A stretch of 64,000 nucleotides of DNA, taken from NCBI GenBank assembly GCA_030524635.1, contig JAUNGG010000005.1, forward strand, positions 1-64,000, written 5' to 3'. Below the pieces are notes generated by a model that was not told the DNA's origin, made no database searches, and was given only the letters and a program-made list of their open reading frames with translations. Positions 26,521-34,951 of the stretch are shown here, in pieces. Made by a program: the position numbers and the translations under genes. The DNA is from Lachnospiraceae bacterium (GTDB lineage Bacteria > Bacillota > Clostridia > Lachnospirales > Lachnospiraceae). Positions within the stretch are counted from its first letter, which is position 1. Each line of letters opens with the position of its first letter.

Positions 26521-27032
26521 GAAAATACCATTAGATCCTCATCCTTGTAATACCACATGATCAGCACGATCAAAAGGAATGCCGCAACGGTAACATAGCA
26601 GTCCGCTACATTGAAGATAGGGAAATCGATCAGGCTGAAGTATAAGAAATCCACTACAAACTGCTGGCTGATCCGGTCGATCATATTTCCCAGTGCACCT
26701 GCCACCAGCAGCACCATACAGCCGCCCAGAGGCAGATATCGTTTTGTAAAAGGCATGCGCAGAAGGGCATAAATCACCACAGCAAGGACCACCGCTGCCA
26801 CCAGGAAGAAAAACAGCTGGCGTCCCTGAAGCATTCCAAAGGCTGCCCCTCTGTTTTCCAGATAACGGAGCTCAAACACCCCTTTGATGATCACGATCTC
26901 CGGCTGATCCTTTAAATGAGCTACAGCCAGCCTTTTTGTCCACTGATCCAGCCAGATCAGCACCGCTGTGCTTAAGAAAAAGGCGAGAAATCCCTTTCCC
27001 TTTTTATTGAATGAAGTTCTGTTGTCAAGCAT
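26496..27032 (-). CDS. lspA: Lipoprotein signal peptidase (signal peptidase II)
   Basis: A 178-residue membrane aspartyl protease that cleaves diacylated prolipoproteins. Four hydrophobic helices are visible. Conserved boxes are LDQWTKRLAV, YLENRGAAFGML, GALGNMIDRI (first catalytic Asp) and FPIFNVADCYV (second catalytic Asp). Clients in this window include the lipobox-bearing carboxypeptidase at 32123. It lies between aroB (14-bp gap) and rluD. Confidence 0.95.
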   Translation of the reverse strand: MLDNRTSFNKKGKGFLAFFLSTAVLIWLDQWTKRLAVAHLKDQPEIVIIKGVFELRYLENRGAAFGMLQGRQLFFFLVAAVVLAVVIYALLRMPFTKRYLPLGGCMVLLVAGALGNMIDRISQQFVVDFLYFSLIDFPIFNVADCYVTVAAFLLIVLIMWYYKDEDLMVFSWKRGEQA

Positions 27033-27046
27033 ATCTGATTCTCCTG

Positions 27047-28180
27047 TTAATTCTGCTGCTGTTCGCCCTGCTGTCTTACTGGGGCATTCTCATCTTTTAA
27101 GACACAGGCAAGCCCCTGTGCCATTTCCTCCCTGCTTACCGTGCGGTCCACATAAGCCTCGCCCATTTGCTTTAACAGAATGAATTTTATGGTGCCGGCA
27201 TCCATCTTCTTATCGTGCTTTACTGCTTCCAGCACATCATCTGCCTCCACACCGTCCACAGTGACCGGCATATGAAAGGCAGCCATGGCAGTACGAAGCT
27301 GATCCAGTTCCTCCCTGGTCAGGTATCCGCGGCGGGCTGAAATCTCACTGGCAGCCAGAAAGCCCACTGCCACACAATGTCCGTGGGGCATAGTAAACTC
27401 CTTCAGCTTTTCAATGGCGTGGCCCAGGGTGTGGCCGAAGTTTAAGAGAGCCCGGTCCCCTTTTTCGGTAGGATCAAATTCTACCACGTCCCGCTTGATC
27501 CGGTTGCTTTCCAGGATCATCTGCTGGCAGATCTGGTAATCCCGGTTCATAATTGCTTCTGCATGATCGATCAGCCAGTGATAGTAGGAAGCATTCTTAA
27601 TCAGTCCATGCTTTACCACCTCTCCCATCCCGGAGATAAACTGTTCCTCCGAAAGTGTAGCCAGTGTCCTCACATTGGTATACACCAATTTCGGCATATG
27701 GAAAGCACCTACCATATTTTTGTAGGCATCAAAATCCACACCGGTCTTGCCGCCTATGCTGGAATCCACCTGTGACAGCAGCGTGGTAGGAATCTGAATA
27801 AAGGAGATTCCACGCAGATAGGTAGCTGCCCCAAATCCGCATAAATCGCCCGTCACGCCTCCTCCCAAGGCGACCAGCATATCATTTCGGTCATAGGCCT
27901 TCTGGATCAGGGCTTCGTACAGATCCCGGACTGTATTCAGATTCTTCTGCTCTTCCCCTGCCGGAAAGATAAAGGTATCCACCTGACGGCAGACAGGCAG
28001 AAGCCGCTCCTTCACTTCCTCCAGATACAGCGGCGCCACATTGGAGTCGGCAACGATGCAAAGCTTTTTCTTTTCTGTTCCCAGCTTCTGCACCTCCTCC
28101 GTCAGCCGGTCAAAGGACTGCTCCAACACGATATCATAAATTGGCTTTTCATCTAAATGTACACATAATCGGTCTGTCAT
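27047..28180 (-). CDS. aroB: 3-dehydroquinate synthase
   Basis: A 377-residue NAD- and metal-dependent enzyme of the shikimate pathway, turning DAHP into 3-dehydroquinate. Visible motifs are ALGGGVTGDLCGFGAATYLRG, SQVDSSIGGKTGVDF, MGEVVKHGLIKN and NFGHTLGHAIEK, the metal-binding histidine region. GGAGG lies upstream of the ATG. It is followed closely by lspA. No other aromatic pathway gene is in the window, so it is an isolated aro gene in a division/lipoprotein neighbourhood. Confidence 0.95.
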   Translation of the reverse strand: MTDRLCVHLDEKPIYDIVLEQSFDRLTEEVQKLGTEKKKLCIVADSNVAPLYLEEVKERLLPVCRQVDTFIFPAGEEQKNLNTVRDLYEALIQKAYDRNDMLVALGGGVTGDLCGFGAATYLRGISFIQIPTTLLSQVDSSIGGKTGVDFDAYKNMVGAFHMPKLVYTNVRTLATLSEEQFISGMGEVVKHGLIKNASYYHWLIDHAEAIMNRDYQICQQMILESNRIKRDVVEFDPTEKGDRALLNFGHTLGHAIEKLKEFTMPHGHCVAVGFLAASEISARRGYLTREELDQLRTAMAAFHMPVTVDGVEADDVLEAVKHDKKMDAGTIKFILLKQMGEAYVDRTVSREEMAQGLACVLKDENAPVRQQGEQQQN

Positions 28181-28282
28181 ACTGATTCCTCCTGTTGTTC
28201 TATTTATTGATCATACCAGACAACCCTGAAAATTCTGTCCGGATTTCTGTACACAAAAGCTGATGCTTCCGGCATACAGAAA

Positions 28283-28322
28283 GAGCAAACACACTTCCCC
28301 AACCGGAAGAAGGTGTCTGCTC
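28283..28322 (-). terminator. Terminator-like hairpin after sepF
   Basis: GAGCAAACACACTTCC (28283-28298) pairs imperfectly with GGAAGAAGGTGTCTGCTC (28305-28322). On the minus strand CTCTTTCTG follows. The remaining 170 bp before aroB holds no gene. Confidence 0.5.
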
Positions 28323-28350
28323 GTCCGCATAAAACTGCTTCTTTTTCCGC

Positions 28351-28863
28351 TTATAAATGAATATTTAATCCGGATACGCCGCTTAAGTTTCCGCCGGACA
28401 GCAGGTCCTGAAAATCACCGGATAACTCAACTGACTGTGGTGTTGCAATGAAGATATAATTCGAGATCTTCTGCAGGTTTCCGCCGATGGAATAGGTAGC
28501 GCCGGAAGTAAAGTCGATGATTCTCTGGGCAACTTCCATATGTATCCCTTCCAGATTCAGAACGACTGCCTTCCCTGCAAGCAGATAATCACATACCTCC
28601 CGGGAATCCTCCATGGATGTAGGCTTGATCATGGTCACTTCCATGCCCCGCTTCATCGGGACTACCTTTGAATTACGGCCCCCCAGGAAACGCGGCTTAG
28701 AATCTGCCTCATCATCGTAGTCGTCCTCTTCCGTTCTTTTTGAGAAAAATCCCTTCTTCGGTGCCTCCTCCTCAAAAGAATCGTCATCATCTAAATAGTA
28801 ATCGTCCTCATCTTCTCCATCACTCAGACGCATAGAACTCATCAGTTTGCTTAAAAGGCTCAT
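28351..28863 (-). CDS. sepF: Cell division protein SepF
   Basis: A 170-residue membrane-binding protein that tethers and aligns FtsZ filaments. A short amphipathic N-terminus (MSLLSKLMSSMRL) is followed by an Asp/Glu-rich linker at about 15-55. The C-terminal SepF core (SKVVPMKRGMEVTMIKPTS, DYLLAGKAVVLNLEG, IDFTSGATYSIGGNLQKIS) forms rings in other species. It sits downstream of yggS, the same order as B. subtilis ylmE-sepF. The gene gap is 19 bp. Confidence 0.95.
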   Translation of the reverse strand: MSLLSKLMSSMRLSDGEDEDDYYLDDDDSFEEEAPKKGFFSKRTEEDDYDDEADSKPRFLGGRNSKVVPMKRGMEVTMIKPTSMEDSREVCDYLLAGKAVVLNLEGIHMEVAQRIIDFTSGATYSIGGNLQKISNYIFIATPQSVELSGDFQDLLSGGNLSGVSGLNIHL

Positions 28864-28882
28864 TTTACGTTCTCTCCAATCT

Positions 28883-29563
28883 TTACCTGGAACCGAAAAT
28901 GCTGGTCCCTACCCGAACCATGGTAGCACCCTCTTCGATTGCCACTTCATAATCACCGGACATACCCATTGAAAGCACATCCATACTAACATTATCAATG
29001 TTTTTACTTTTCATGTCAACATAAAATTCAAATAATTTTTTAAATACTTTTCGATTTTCTTCGGAATTCTCGACAAATGGTGCAATTGTCATCAACCCCC
29101 GGATATGAACACGGGATAATTTGCTGATTGCCAGCGCTGCATCCAGCACTTCTTCCAGCATGAATCCGTATTTGCTTTCCTCTCTGGCTACATTCACCTC
29201 CAAAAGGATGTCCACATCCAGATCCTTCTTTTCCGCCTCCTCCTGAATCTGCTCTGCCAGCCGGATGGAATCCACCGAATGGATCAGCACGGCCTTATCA
29301 ATGACCTGTTTTACCTTATTGCGCTGCAGGTGACCGATCATGTGCCAGCGGATATCATCTTCCATGGCGGCCTTCTTCTCTACGATCTCCTGGACCTTAT
29401 TCTCTCCAAAATCCCGAACGCCTTCCTCATAAGCCTCCTGAATCATTGCAACCGGCTTTGTCTTGCTGACTGCAATCAGCGTGACCTCCTTCGGATCTCT
29501 TCCTGCCCGAAGGCATGCCTCTTTTACCCGGCTTTGTACTTCCCGCAATTGTTCCTTTACCAT
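28883..29563 (-). CDS. yggS: PLP homeostasis protein YggS/YlmE
   Basis: Pyridoxal-phosphate-binding alanine-racemase-like barrel without racemase activity; it balances PLP and amino-acid pools. The PLP lysine lies in TLIAVSKTKP. IRWHMIGHLQRNKVKQV, LLEVNVAREESKYGF, GLMTIAPFV and the LSMGMSGDYEVAIEEGATMVRVG end are diagnostic. I use the start at 29563 (MVKEQL), which follows GAGGTG; the upstream ATG has no such site. It precedes sepF in a conserved division-linked pair. Confidence 0.94.
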   Translation of the reverse strand: MVKEQLREVQSRVKEACLRAGRDPKEVTLIAVSKTKPVAMIQEAYEEGVRDFGENKVQEIVEKKAAMEDDIRWHMIGHLQRNKVKQVIDKAVLIHSVDSIRLAEQIQEEAEKKDLDVDILLEVNVAREESKYGFMLEEVLDAALAISKLSRVHIRGLMTIAPFVENSEENRKVFKKLFEFYVDMKSKNIDNVSMDVLSMGMSGDYEVAIEEGATMVRVGTSIFGSR

Positions 29564-29630
29564 ATATTTCACCTCTGATTTATTTTTATGCATAACTAGA
29601 ATCCACAGAATTCTGTCCAGTTACCTTCTG

Positions 29631-31142
29631 TTACTGATAGATCAGCTTGCCTTCCTCCACGGTAGAAGCATCCAGCACAATGTGATCGTAAACGGATAAA
29701 CCATACCGCATGCCCTTTTTAATGGTGTAATACTCATCATTGGAGGCCAAGACTTCAATCTGCTTAAACACTGCATACCCTTTATTAATATTGTAAACTC
29801 CCTGCAGGGATGCGCTGGCTCCGATCTGGAACCGCCCGCCGTTGTCTGCAGCTCTTGCCGCCTGAGATGCGGCATCGTTGGTCTCAGCCTCCGTTTCTCC
29901 TTCCTCATCCGGAGCAGCGTCCTCCTCCGCAATATTGGCGCCGGTAGGTTTTACCAGATAGTCGCCGGCATTCAGCTCATTGCCGTCACTGATATCAATA
30001 TAATAATACTCTTCTGTGGAATAGTAAATGGTGGCAGGTACAAATACCACGGAAGTTCCCTGTTCCGAATAGACCTCTTTCATAAAGCCGGTGGTGGAAT
30101 CATCTCCGTCACCGCCCTTGGCCAGATATCCCACCGGGACCAGATGGAAGGTCTTATTGGTCACGGCGCTGATCGGGATCTTCAGACCGGATACCTTTTG
30201 GGTTACGATCTCAAACTGAACATACCGTTCCGAGATAAACTGCACCATATATTTATTAAAATCCAGCTTTCCATATGTCTTTCCGTCTGTACCGGTGAAG
30301 ATAGAAAAATCGCCGATCACACTCAGATCCTTTCCATCAAAGTTGACCCGAAGGGATGTGGAATCCTGATATTCCGCAGCATCTTCCTCCGTCATGGGAA
30401 AGACCACTGACCAGTTATCGGATGTGACGATCTTGTATACCGGAGAATCCTTTGGAACCTTTTGTCCCGATTTTGTGATCGATCTGGAATAGGCAGCTCG
30501 GTTAAATACTTCTTCTGAGATCTGTGACACATCCAGATCCTCGTAAGAATCGATGGCGTAGGAGATCACCCCCGCCTGATCTGCCCGGACCTGCTGAAAA
30601 TTCACCCCAGCCTGTCCCATCATTGCATCCAGATTATCCAATGCATTAAAATTCGCATATTCCAGAACCTGTGCCTCCAGCGAATACTTGGTATCATAAA
30701 CGGAGTGGAACTGTTCATCCTGGAATGTGATGCTGAAGGAGGTCAGCTGCTTTTTCAGGTCGGAAAGATTTTCCTCACTCAGTGCAGCACCTGCCTCAGG
30801 ATGCTCTGCCATAAATGCTGCAATGGACCCGGTCTCATCGATGGAATATATGCTGGTGCCTACGCTGGCTCGTTTCCCTTCCCGCACATAGTAATTGATA
30901 TCACCTGCCCGGTCCGTATATTTCGTCGTTTCATCCCGCAGGATAATCCCCGTATAATCCTTCTCATTGACAATGCCGCCGTCCACTACCTCATAGAACT
31001 GAACCTTATCCCGCTTCATATAAGTATAAACGCTGAAGGTCATATATACAAAGATAATAGCAAAAATAATCATGCCTACATTCAGATTCTTTGGCCGTCT
31101 GTATGGCACGATCTTGCGGTTTTTCTTTTTCTTGCTGCCCAT
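29631..31142 (-). CDS. HlyD-like membrane fusion protein, division-cluster associated
   Basis: A 503-residue membrane-anchored protein. It has a basic N-terminus, one membrane segment near 23-43 and a large extracytoplasmic part with a periplasmic-adaptor pattern. The beta-barrel-like segments include VFPMTEEDAAEYQDSTSLRV and PISAVTNKTFHLVPVGYL. Near residue 415 is an acidic low-complexity stretch. HlyD-like adaptors normally couple to an ABC or RND pump, but no partner is nearby. Instead it precedes yggS and sepF with a 67-bp gap. A strong AAGGAGG precedes its start, immediately downstream of three 118-bp tandem repeats. Its role in division or wall export is unknown. Confidence 0.65.
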   Translation of the reverse strand: MGSKKKKNRKIVPYRRPKNLNVGMIIFAIIFVYMTFSVYTYMKRDKVQFYEVVDGGIVNEKDYTGIILRDETTKYTDRAGDINYYVREGKRASVGTSIYSIDETGSIAAFMAEHPEAGAALSEENLSDLKKQLTSFSITFQDEQFHSVYDTKYSLEAQVLEYANFNALDNLDAMMGQAGVNFQQVRADQAGVISYAIDSYEDLDVSQISEEVFNRAAYSRSITKSGQKVPKDSPVYKIVTSDNWSVVFPMTEEDAAEYQDSTSLRVNFDGKDLSVIGDFSIFTGTDGKTYGKLDFNKYMVQFISERYVQFEIVTQKVSGLKIPISAVTNKTFHLVPVGYLAKGGDGDDSTTGFMKEVYSEQGTSVVFVPATIYYSTEEYYYIDISDGNELNAGDYLVKPTGANIAEEDAAPDEEGETEAETNDAASQAARAADNGGRFQIGASASLQGVYNINKGYAVFKQIEVLASNDEYYTIKKGMRYGLSVYDHIVLDASTVEEGKLIYQ

Positions 31143-31155
31143 AGGGAGCCTCCTT

Positions 31156-31522
31156 CTTTCCCTCCAATCGCTGCACTCTCAGAACTGCGTTCTGATCTGC
31201 AGCAGACTCCAGACCTACGGTCTGTCGTTAGCTTATTGGGTGAAAGCAAATACTGCGCTTCGCTTCGTGCTTGCTTTCCCTCCAATCGCTGCACCTTCAG
31301 AACTGCGTTCTGACCTGCAGCAGACTCCAGACCTACGGTCTGTCGTTAGCTTATTGGGTGAAAGCAAATACTGCGCTTTGCTTCGTGCTTGCTTTCCCTC
31401 CAATCGCTGCACCTTCAGAACTGCGTTCTGATCTGCAGCAGACTCCAGACCTACGGTCTGTCGTTAGCTTATTGGGTGAAAGCAAATACTGCGCTTCGCT
31501 CCGTGCTTGCTTTCCCTCCAAT
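31156..31522. repeat. Three 118-bp direct tandem repeats plus partial fourth
   Basis: Copies start at 31156, 31274 and 31392, each exactly 118 bp; a 13-bp partial copy follows at 31510. They differ by only a few bases. Each copy contains two short hairpins with triplet loops, CAGAAC-TGC-GTTCTG and CAGACC-TAC-GGTCTG, and an ATTGGG...CCAAT pairing. The array fills the 5' flank of the HlyD-like gene. The period is not a multiple of three, and reading frames across it are unlikely to be genes. Confidence 0.95.
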
Positions 31523-31528
31523 AAGCTA
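31465..31528. repeat. Near-perfect inverted repeat closing the 118-bp array
   Basis: TAGCTTATTGGGTGAAAGCAA (first 20 bases at 31465-31484) is nearly the complement of 31507-31528. The stem is about 20 bp with a 21-nt loop. Only the last copy has the extended arm, so this may mark an original element end. Confidence 0.75.
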
Positions 31529-31559
31529 CATTATAAGAAAAAGTGCACAAAAAAGCAAG

Positions 31560-31594
31560 TGAAAAAAGCCGCTGCAAGTGATCATTGCAGCGGC
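31560..31594 (-). terminator. Strong terminator after small P-loop gene
   Basis: GCCGCTGCAA (31568-31577) pairs with TTGCAGCGGC (31585-31594). On the minus strand the stem ends in six T residues. Confidence 0.9.
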
Positions 31595-31612
31595 CTGAAT
31601 CCTTATGTATGA

Positions 31613-32032
31613 TTATAAAGAAATAATCACGTCGTCCTTAGCATTATCCGGCAGTTCATGTGCATCCATGGATACGCTTAATACGAAGGTTACATGATAC
31701 TTCTCACCGATTTTTTTCAAAGTTGCGATGGTTTCGGAGATATCTTCTCCTTCCAGACTTGCCAGCTTTAAGAAGCTGTCTAAAAACATGATCTCCAGGT
31801 CATGATCCTGGGAAATAATACCGCTGACGAAACCGATAAAACTCTCACTGGAGCTTAACGGGAACTCATTTACATTGATCAGACGAATCTTGTTGCTCAA
31901 TTCATACATATGCTTGGAGCTCTTGTCAAGATATACGATAGAACCTTTTGCGGTCTTAATCGATTCATTGGCCTTTTCTAACAGATGTTTTGTCTTTCCC
32001 TTCCCCTTTTTTCCTGCTATAATCTGAACCAT
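31613..32032 (-). CDS. Small P-loop NTPase-like protein of unknown function
   Basis: A 139-residue cytoplasmic protein. A Walker A motif GKKGKGKTK is at residues 7-15, and a hydrophobic strand ending in Asp (LEIMFLDSF) near 80-85 may be Walker B. The rest is alpha/beta, without a DNA-binding or membrane segment. Similar clostridial proteins are sometimes labelled twitching-motility PilT-like, but it is far shorter than PilT and lacks its Asp/His boxes. It has its own promoter and terminator, so it is a monocistronic unit. Function unknown. Confidence 0.65.
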   Translation of the reverse strand: MVQIIAGKKGKGKTKHLLEKANESIKTAKGSIVYLDKSSKHMYELSNKIRLINVNEFPLSSSESFIGFVSGIISQDHDLEIMFLDSFLKLASLEGEDISETIATLKKIGEKYHVTFVLSVSMDAHELPDNAKDDVIISL

Positions 32033-32090
32033 AACAATCTCCTCCTTAGGTTTATTTAAGTTGTATAAAATGTCAATTAATTATAAAACA

Positions 32091-32119
32091 ATTATAGTAT
32101 AACTATCCAAAAAACGCAA
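32091..32119 (-). promoter_or_regulatory. Promoter of small P-loop gene
   Basis: TTGCGT (minus, 32114-32119), a 17-base spacer and a perfect TATAAT (32091-32096), about 60 bp before the ATG. Confidence 0.75.
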
Positions 32120-32122
32120 CGA

Positions 32123-33121
32123 CTAATTGACAATTTTCTGAATTATTTCCGTCATGTTATCATAAAGGTTCGGACGGCTCCCTGCCTTCAGCACGACAGA
32201 AATATATTCCTTCTCCTTTTCATCCCGGCTGGCCATGATCAGACAGTAGCCTGCCGCATTGGTAGTTCCGGTTTTTCCGCCGAATACAGTAAGGCCATCC
32301 GGCGTTGTCCGTTCTCCTGTCATGTACCAGTTGCCGCCCTTCCATTCCTTGGAAACAGCTTCTCCGGCGGCGTTGGTATAGTTTGCTGTGTAAGCTGTAG
32401 TACCCGTTATTTCGCGGAACTTAGGCAGCTTCAGCGCTTCATTAAAAATCAGATACAGGTCGTATGCTGTGGTCAAATGCTCTGCATTGGTCAGTCCATG
32501 AGGATTGGTAAAATGGGTGCTGGTCGCCCCTAATCTGGCGGCCTCCTGATTCATCAGCTCTGCAAATCCGTCAACGCTGCCTGCCATATGAACGGCGATC
32601 GCTGCCGCTGCGTCGTTTCCTGAAGGAAGCATCAGGCCGTAAAGGAGCTGCTCCAGTGTCAGTGTGTCACCTGGCTTGATGTTGCAAAGGCTGGCTCCCC
32701 GCTCTGTTATCACAGCGTCCTCGGTTACGGTGACCAGATCCTCCAGATTGCCGTACTTGATGGCTACGATAGCAGTCATCACCTTAGTAATACTGGCCGG
32801 GTGAAGCTGCTCAAACACGTTTTTTCCGTAGATGACCTGGCAGTCTGTCAGATCAAAGACAGCCGCTGCTTCTGCATTCACAGCGCTGTCCTCCCAGACA
32901 GCGTCCGGCGCTGCCACGCAGAGATCCTCCGCAAAGCCCAAAGCCCGACCGCTTAGGACCGTATCAGTCCCATCTGCTTCACTTTGGCTGGAAAGGGTCA
33001 AATTCCGCTGAGACCATACATAAGGACGCTCAAGGGTCTTCTGGCTGCATCCCGCAGAAGAAAACATGAACGCAGCAAGGCACGCAGCAAGGATCAGCTT
33101 TGTTTTCTTTCTTATACCCAT
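32123..33121 (-). CDS. dacF: D-alanyl-D-alanine carboxypeptidase (PBP5-like lipoprotein)
   Basis: Serine D,D-carboxypeptidase of the S11 family, about 332 residues; it trims the terminal D-Ala of peptidoglycan stems. The three active-site motifs are present: PASITK (SxxK), SGN in LPSGNDAA, and KTG in GGKTGTTNAAGYC. The signal peptide ends in a lipobox-like FSSAGC at about residue 25, suggesting a lipoprotein rather than the usual C-terminal amphipathic anchor. The start at 33121 follows AGAGGCAG. It lies 10 bp after mgsA and is the distal gene of the wall/division block. Confidence 0.88.
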   Translation of the reverse strand: MGIRKKTKLILAACLAAFMFSSAGCSQKTLERPYVWSQRNLTLSSQSEADGTDTVLSGRALGFAEDLCVAAPDAVWEDSAVNAEAAAVFDLTDCQVIYGKNVFEQLHPASITKVMTAIVAIKYGNLEDLVTVTEDAVITERGASLCNIKPGDTLTLEQLLYGLMLPSGNDAAAAIAVHMAGSVDGFAELMNQEAARLGATSTHFTNPHGLTNAEHLTTAYDLYLIFNEALKLPKFREITGTTAYTANYTNAAGEAVSKEWKGGNWYMTGERTTPDGLTVFGGKTGTTNAAGYCLIMASRDEKEKEYISVVLKAGSRPNLYDNMTEIIQKIVN

Positions 33122-33131
33122 ACTTCTGCCT

Positions 33132-33527
33132 CTAACGATACATCTCGCGCCATTCCAGATCACCGCGGTCCAAAGCCTTGATCAGCAGCTCTGCGGTGGC
33201 CAGATTCGTTGCCAGCGGGATGTTGTAGGTATCACAAAGCCGGACTGCATTATTTACATCTGGTTCATGAACCTTAGAGCCGACCGGGTCGCGCAGGAAA
33301 ATAACCAGATCAATCTCATTGTGCTCGATCTGCGCTGCCATCTGCTGCTCACCGCCCAGATGTCCTGCCAGATATTTATGAACGTTCAGATTTGCAACCT
33401 CCTCAATGAGCCGCCCAGTCGTGCCAGTAGCATAGAGCTCATGCTTGCTCAAAATTCCTCTGTAAGCAATGCAGAAATTCTGCATCAGTTTCTTCTTTGC
33501 ATCATGTGCAATCAGTCCGATATTCAT
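33132..33527 (-). CDS. mgsA: Methylglyoxal synthase
   Basis: A 131-residue enzyme converting dihydroxyacetone phosphate to methylglyoxal and phosphate, a bypass of lower glycolysis under phosphate limitation. Recognisable parts are IGLIAHDAKK, the phosphate-binding ATGTTGRLI, GEQQMAAQIE and VIFLRDP. The start at 33527 follows AAGGAGGAG; an upstream extension of 84 residues has no similarity to the family. It lies 14 bp after rodA, a conserved clostridial neighbour. Confidence 0.95.
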   Translation of the reverse strand: MNIGLIAHDAKKKLMQNFCIAYRGILSKHELYATGTTGRLIEEVANLNVHKYLAGHLGGEQQMAAQIEHNEIDLVIFLRDPVGSKVHEPDVNNAVRLCDTYNIPLATNLATAELLIKALDRGDLEWREMYR

Positions 33528-33541
33528 TACTATACTCCTCC

Positions 33542-34672
33542 TTAATTGTGAGCGCTTTTTCTCTGTAGTCCAACATTTAATACGATTCCCATTCCCACAT
33601 ACATGCTGAGAAGGGAACTGACACCGTAACTGATAAATGGCAGAGGCAGACCGGTGTTTGGAAATAATTTCGTAGCAACTGCTATATTGGAAAAGCTTTG
33701 GAAACCAATCAGTGCTGCCATTCCGGTGCACAGAAGCTTGCCGCTTACATCTTTGGCTCTCCTTGCCATCCATAAACATTCATAAATAATAAGCAGGAAC
33801 AGTCCAAGAACAACCATACTTCCCACAAATCCTAATTCTTCTCCAATTACTGCGAAGATAAAGTCAGTGGATTCCTCCGAGAGGAAGTTGCCGTTCTTTA
33901 CGGAGGCGATAGTCGTGTTATTCAGTCCCTTTCCCCACAGCTGTCCGGAACCAATTGCCATAACCGAATTATCCTGCTGCAGGTTCGCATCCTGGTATTT
34001 ACCAGGATTGATGAAGCTTAAAATTCTTTGCGCCTGGTACCCGCGGAGAAATGGTATCATTTCATATTGCAGCAGATAGATAAAAGCGGCTGCAACCGGG
34101 ATTAAGACAGCAATCACACCTAATATCCACTTATAACTAAGCCCGGCAGCGAAGATCATTGCAGTGAAGATCATGATAGTGATCAGGCTGGTAGACAGAT
34201 TCGGCTCGGCTAAAATCAAAAGAACCGGTAAGCCGAACAGCACAGCCGCCGCCGCCAGTATGGATACCTGGTTGATCCGCTCCTGGTATTTATCAAAATA
34301 CCAGGAGAAGAAAATAATCAAACCAATTTTTGAAAACTCCGATGGCTGCAGCTGACCGATTCCCGGCAGCACGATCCACCGTGTAGCACCTCCCCGCATA
34401 ACACCGTTTAAAAGCACCCATGCCAGAAGGCCGATGCACGCAAGGTAAATCACTGTACTGACATTTAAAATCCGATGGTAATCCACCAGTGAAAGAATTA
34501 GAGCAATCGTAAGCCCTACACCGATCCCCATCATCTGACGGACTACCTTGGCATCTTCCATGGAGCCGGATGAAGCGCTTCGGATCACCAGAACACCGAT
34601 CACGCTCAGTGCCAGCATATAAAACACCAGACGGAAATTAAAATCTCGCAGCTTATAATCAAATAACAGCAT
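33542..34672 (-). CDS. rodA: Peptidoglycan polymerase RodA
   Basis: SEDS-family glycosyltransferase of about 376 residues with some ten membrane helices. It polymerises lipid II during side-wall synthesis together with a class B PBP. Motifs include YQAQRILSFINPG, GSGQLWGKGL, the ESTDFIFAVIGEELGFVG loop and the end LPFISYGVSSLLS. The start at 34672 follows AAGGGG and overlaps nothing; longer starts would run into minE. The likely partner is the large PBP2 at 36513. Confidence 0.94.
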   Translation of the reverse strand: MLLFDYKLRDFNFRLVFYMLALSVIGVLVIRSASSGSMEDAKVVRQMMGIGVGLTIALILSLVDYHRILNVSTVIYLACIGLLAWVLLNGVMRGGATRWIVLPGIGQLQPSEFSKIGLIIFFSWYFDKYQERINQVSILAAAAVLFGLPVLLILAEPNLSTSLITIMIFTAMIFAAGLSYKWILGVIAVLIPVAAAFIYLLQYEMIPFLRGYQAQRILSFINPGKYQDANLQQDNSVMAIGSGQLWGKGLNNTTIASVKNGNFLSEESTDFIFAVIGEELGFVGSMVVLGLFLLIIYECLWMARRAKDVSGKLLCTGMAALIGFQSFSNIAVATKLFPNTGLPLPFISYGVSSLLSMYVGMGIVLNVGLQRKSAHN

Positions 34673-34673
34673 A

Positions 34674-34940
34674 TCAGCATATCCCCTTACTCGGTATCTC
34701 AAGAATCGGGAATGCAGCATAGAGCGCTGTTCCCGGACGGCCATTCACAACTCTTATTTCAATGCCCTCCCGGTCAATCGTCATGTATTTCGATATGACA
34801 CGAATCATGTCATCCTTCATCCTTTCTATCAGCTCCGGCGAACAATCCACCTTGTCTGTGACCAGAACCACCTGAAGCCGCTTTTTCGCAAGGCTTCCGG
34901 AATGATTCCTGCGGATCCTCTGAAATACACTCCAAACCAT
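34674..34940 (-). CDS. minE: Cell division topological specificity factor MinE
   Basis: An 88-residue protein that stimulates MinD ATPase and restricts MinCD to the poles. The anti-MinCD segment is LAKKRLQVVLVTDK, and a dimerisation part follows (ELIERMKDDMIRVISKYM, EGIEIRV). It directly follows minD (11-bp gap) and ends 1 bp before rodA. The presence of MinE implies an oscillating rather than a DivIVA-fixed Min system. Confidence 0.95.
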   Translation of the reverse strand: MVWSVFQRIRRNHSGSLAKKRLQVVLVTDKVDCSPELIERMKDDMIRVISKYMTIDREGIEIRVVNGRPGTALYAAFPILEIPSKGIC

Positions 34941-34951
34941 CTGATCCCCTC

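Noticed and set aside
31156-31522. CRISPR array
   Set aside because: Units are 118 bp and contiguous with no unique spacers, and no cas genes are nearby.
31072-31612. Three overlapping plus-strand reading frames across the 118-bp array
   Set aside because: They are repeats of the same translated unit, shifted in frame, with no ribosome site; they arise from the tandem DNA repeat.
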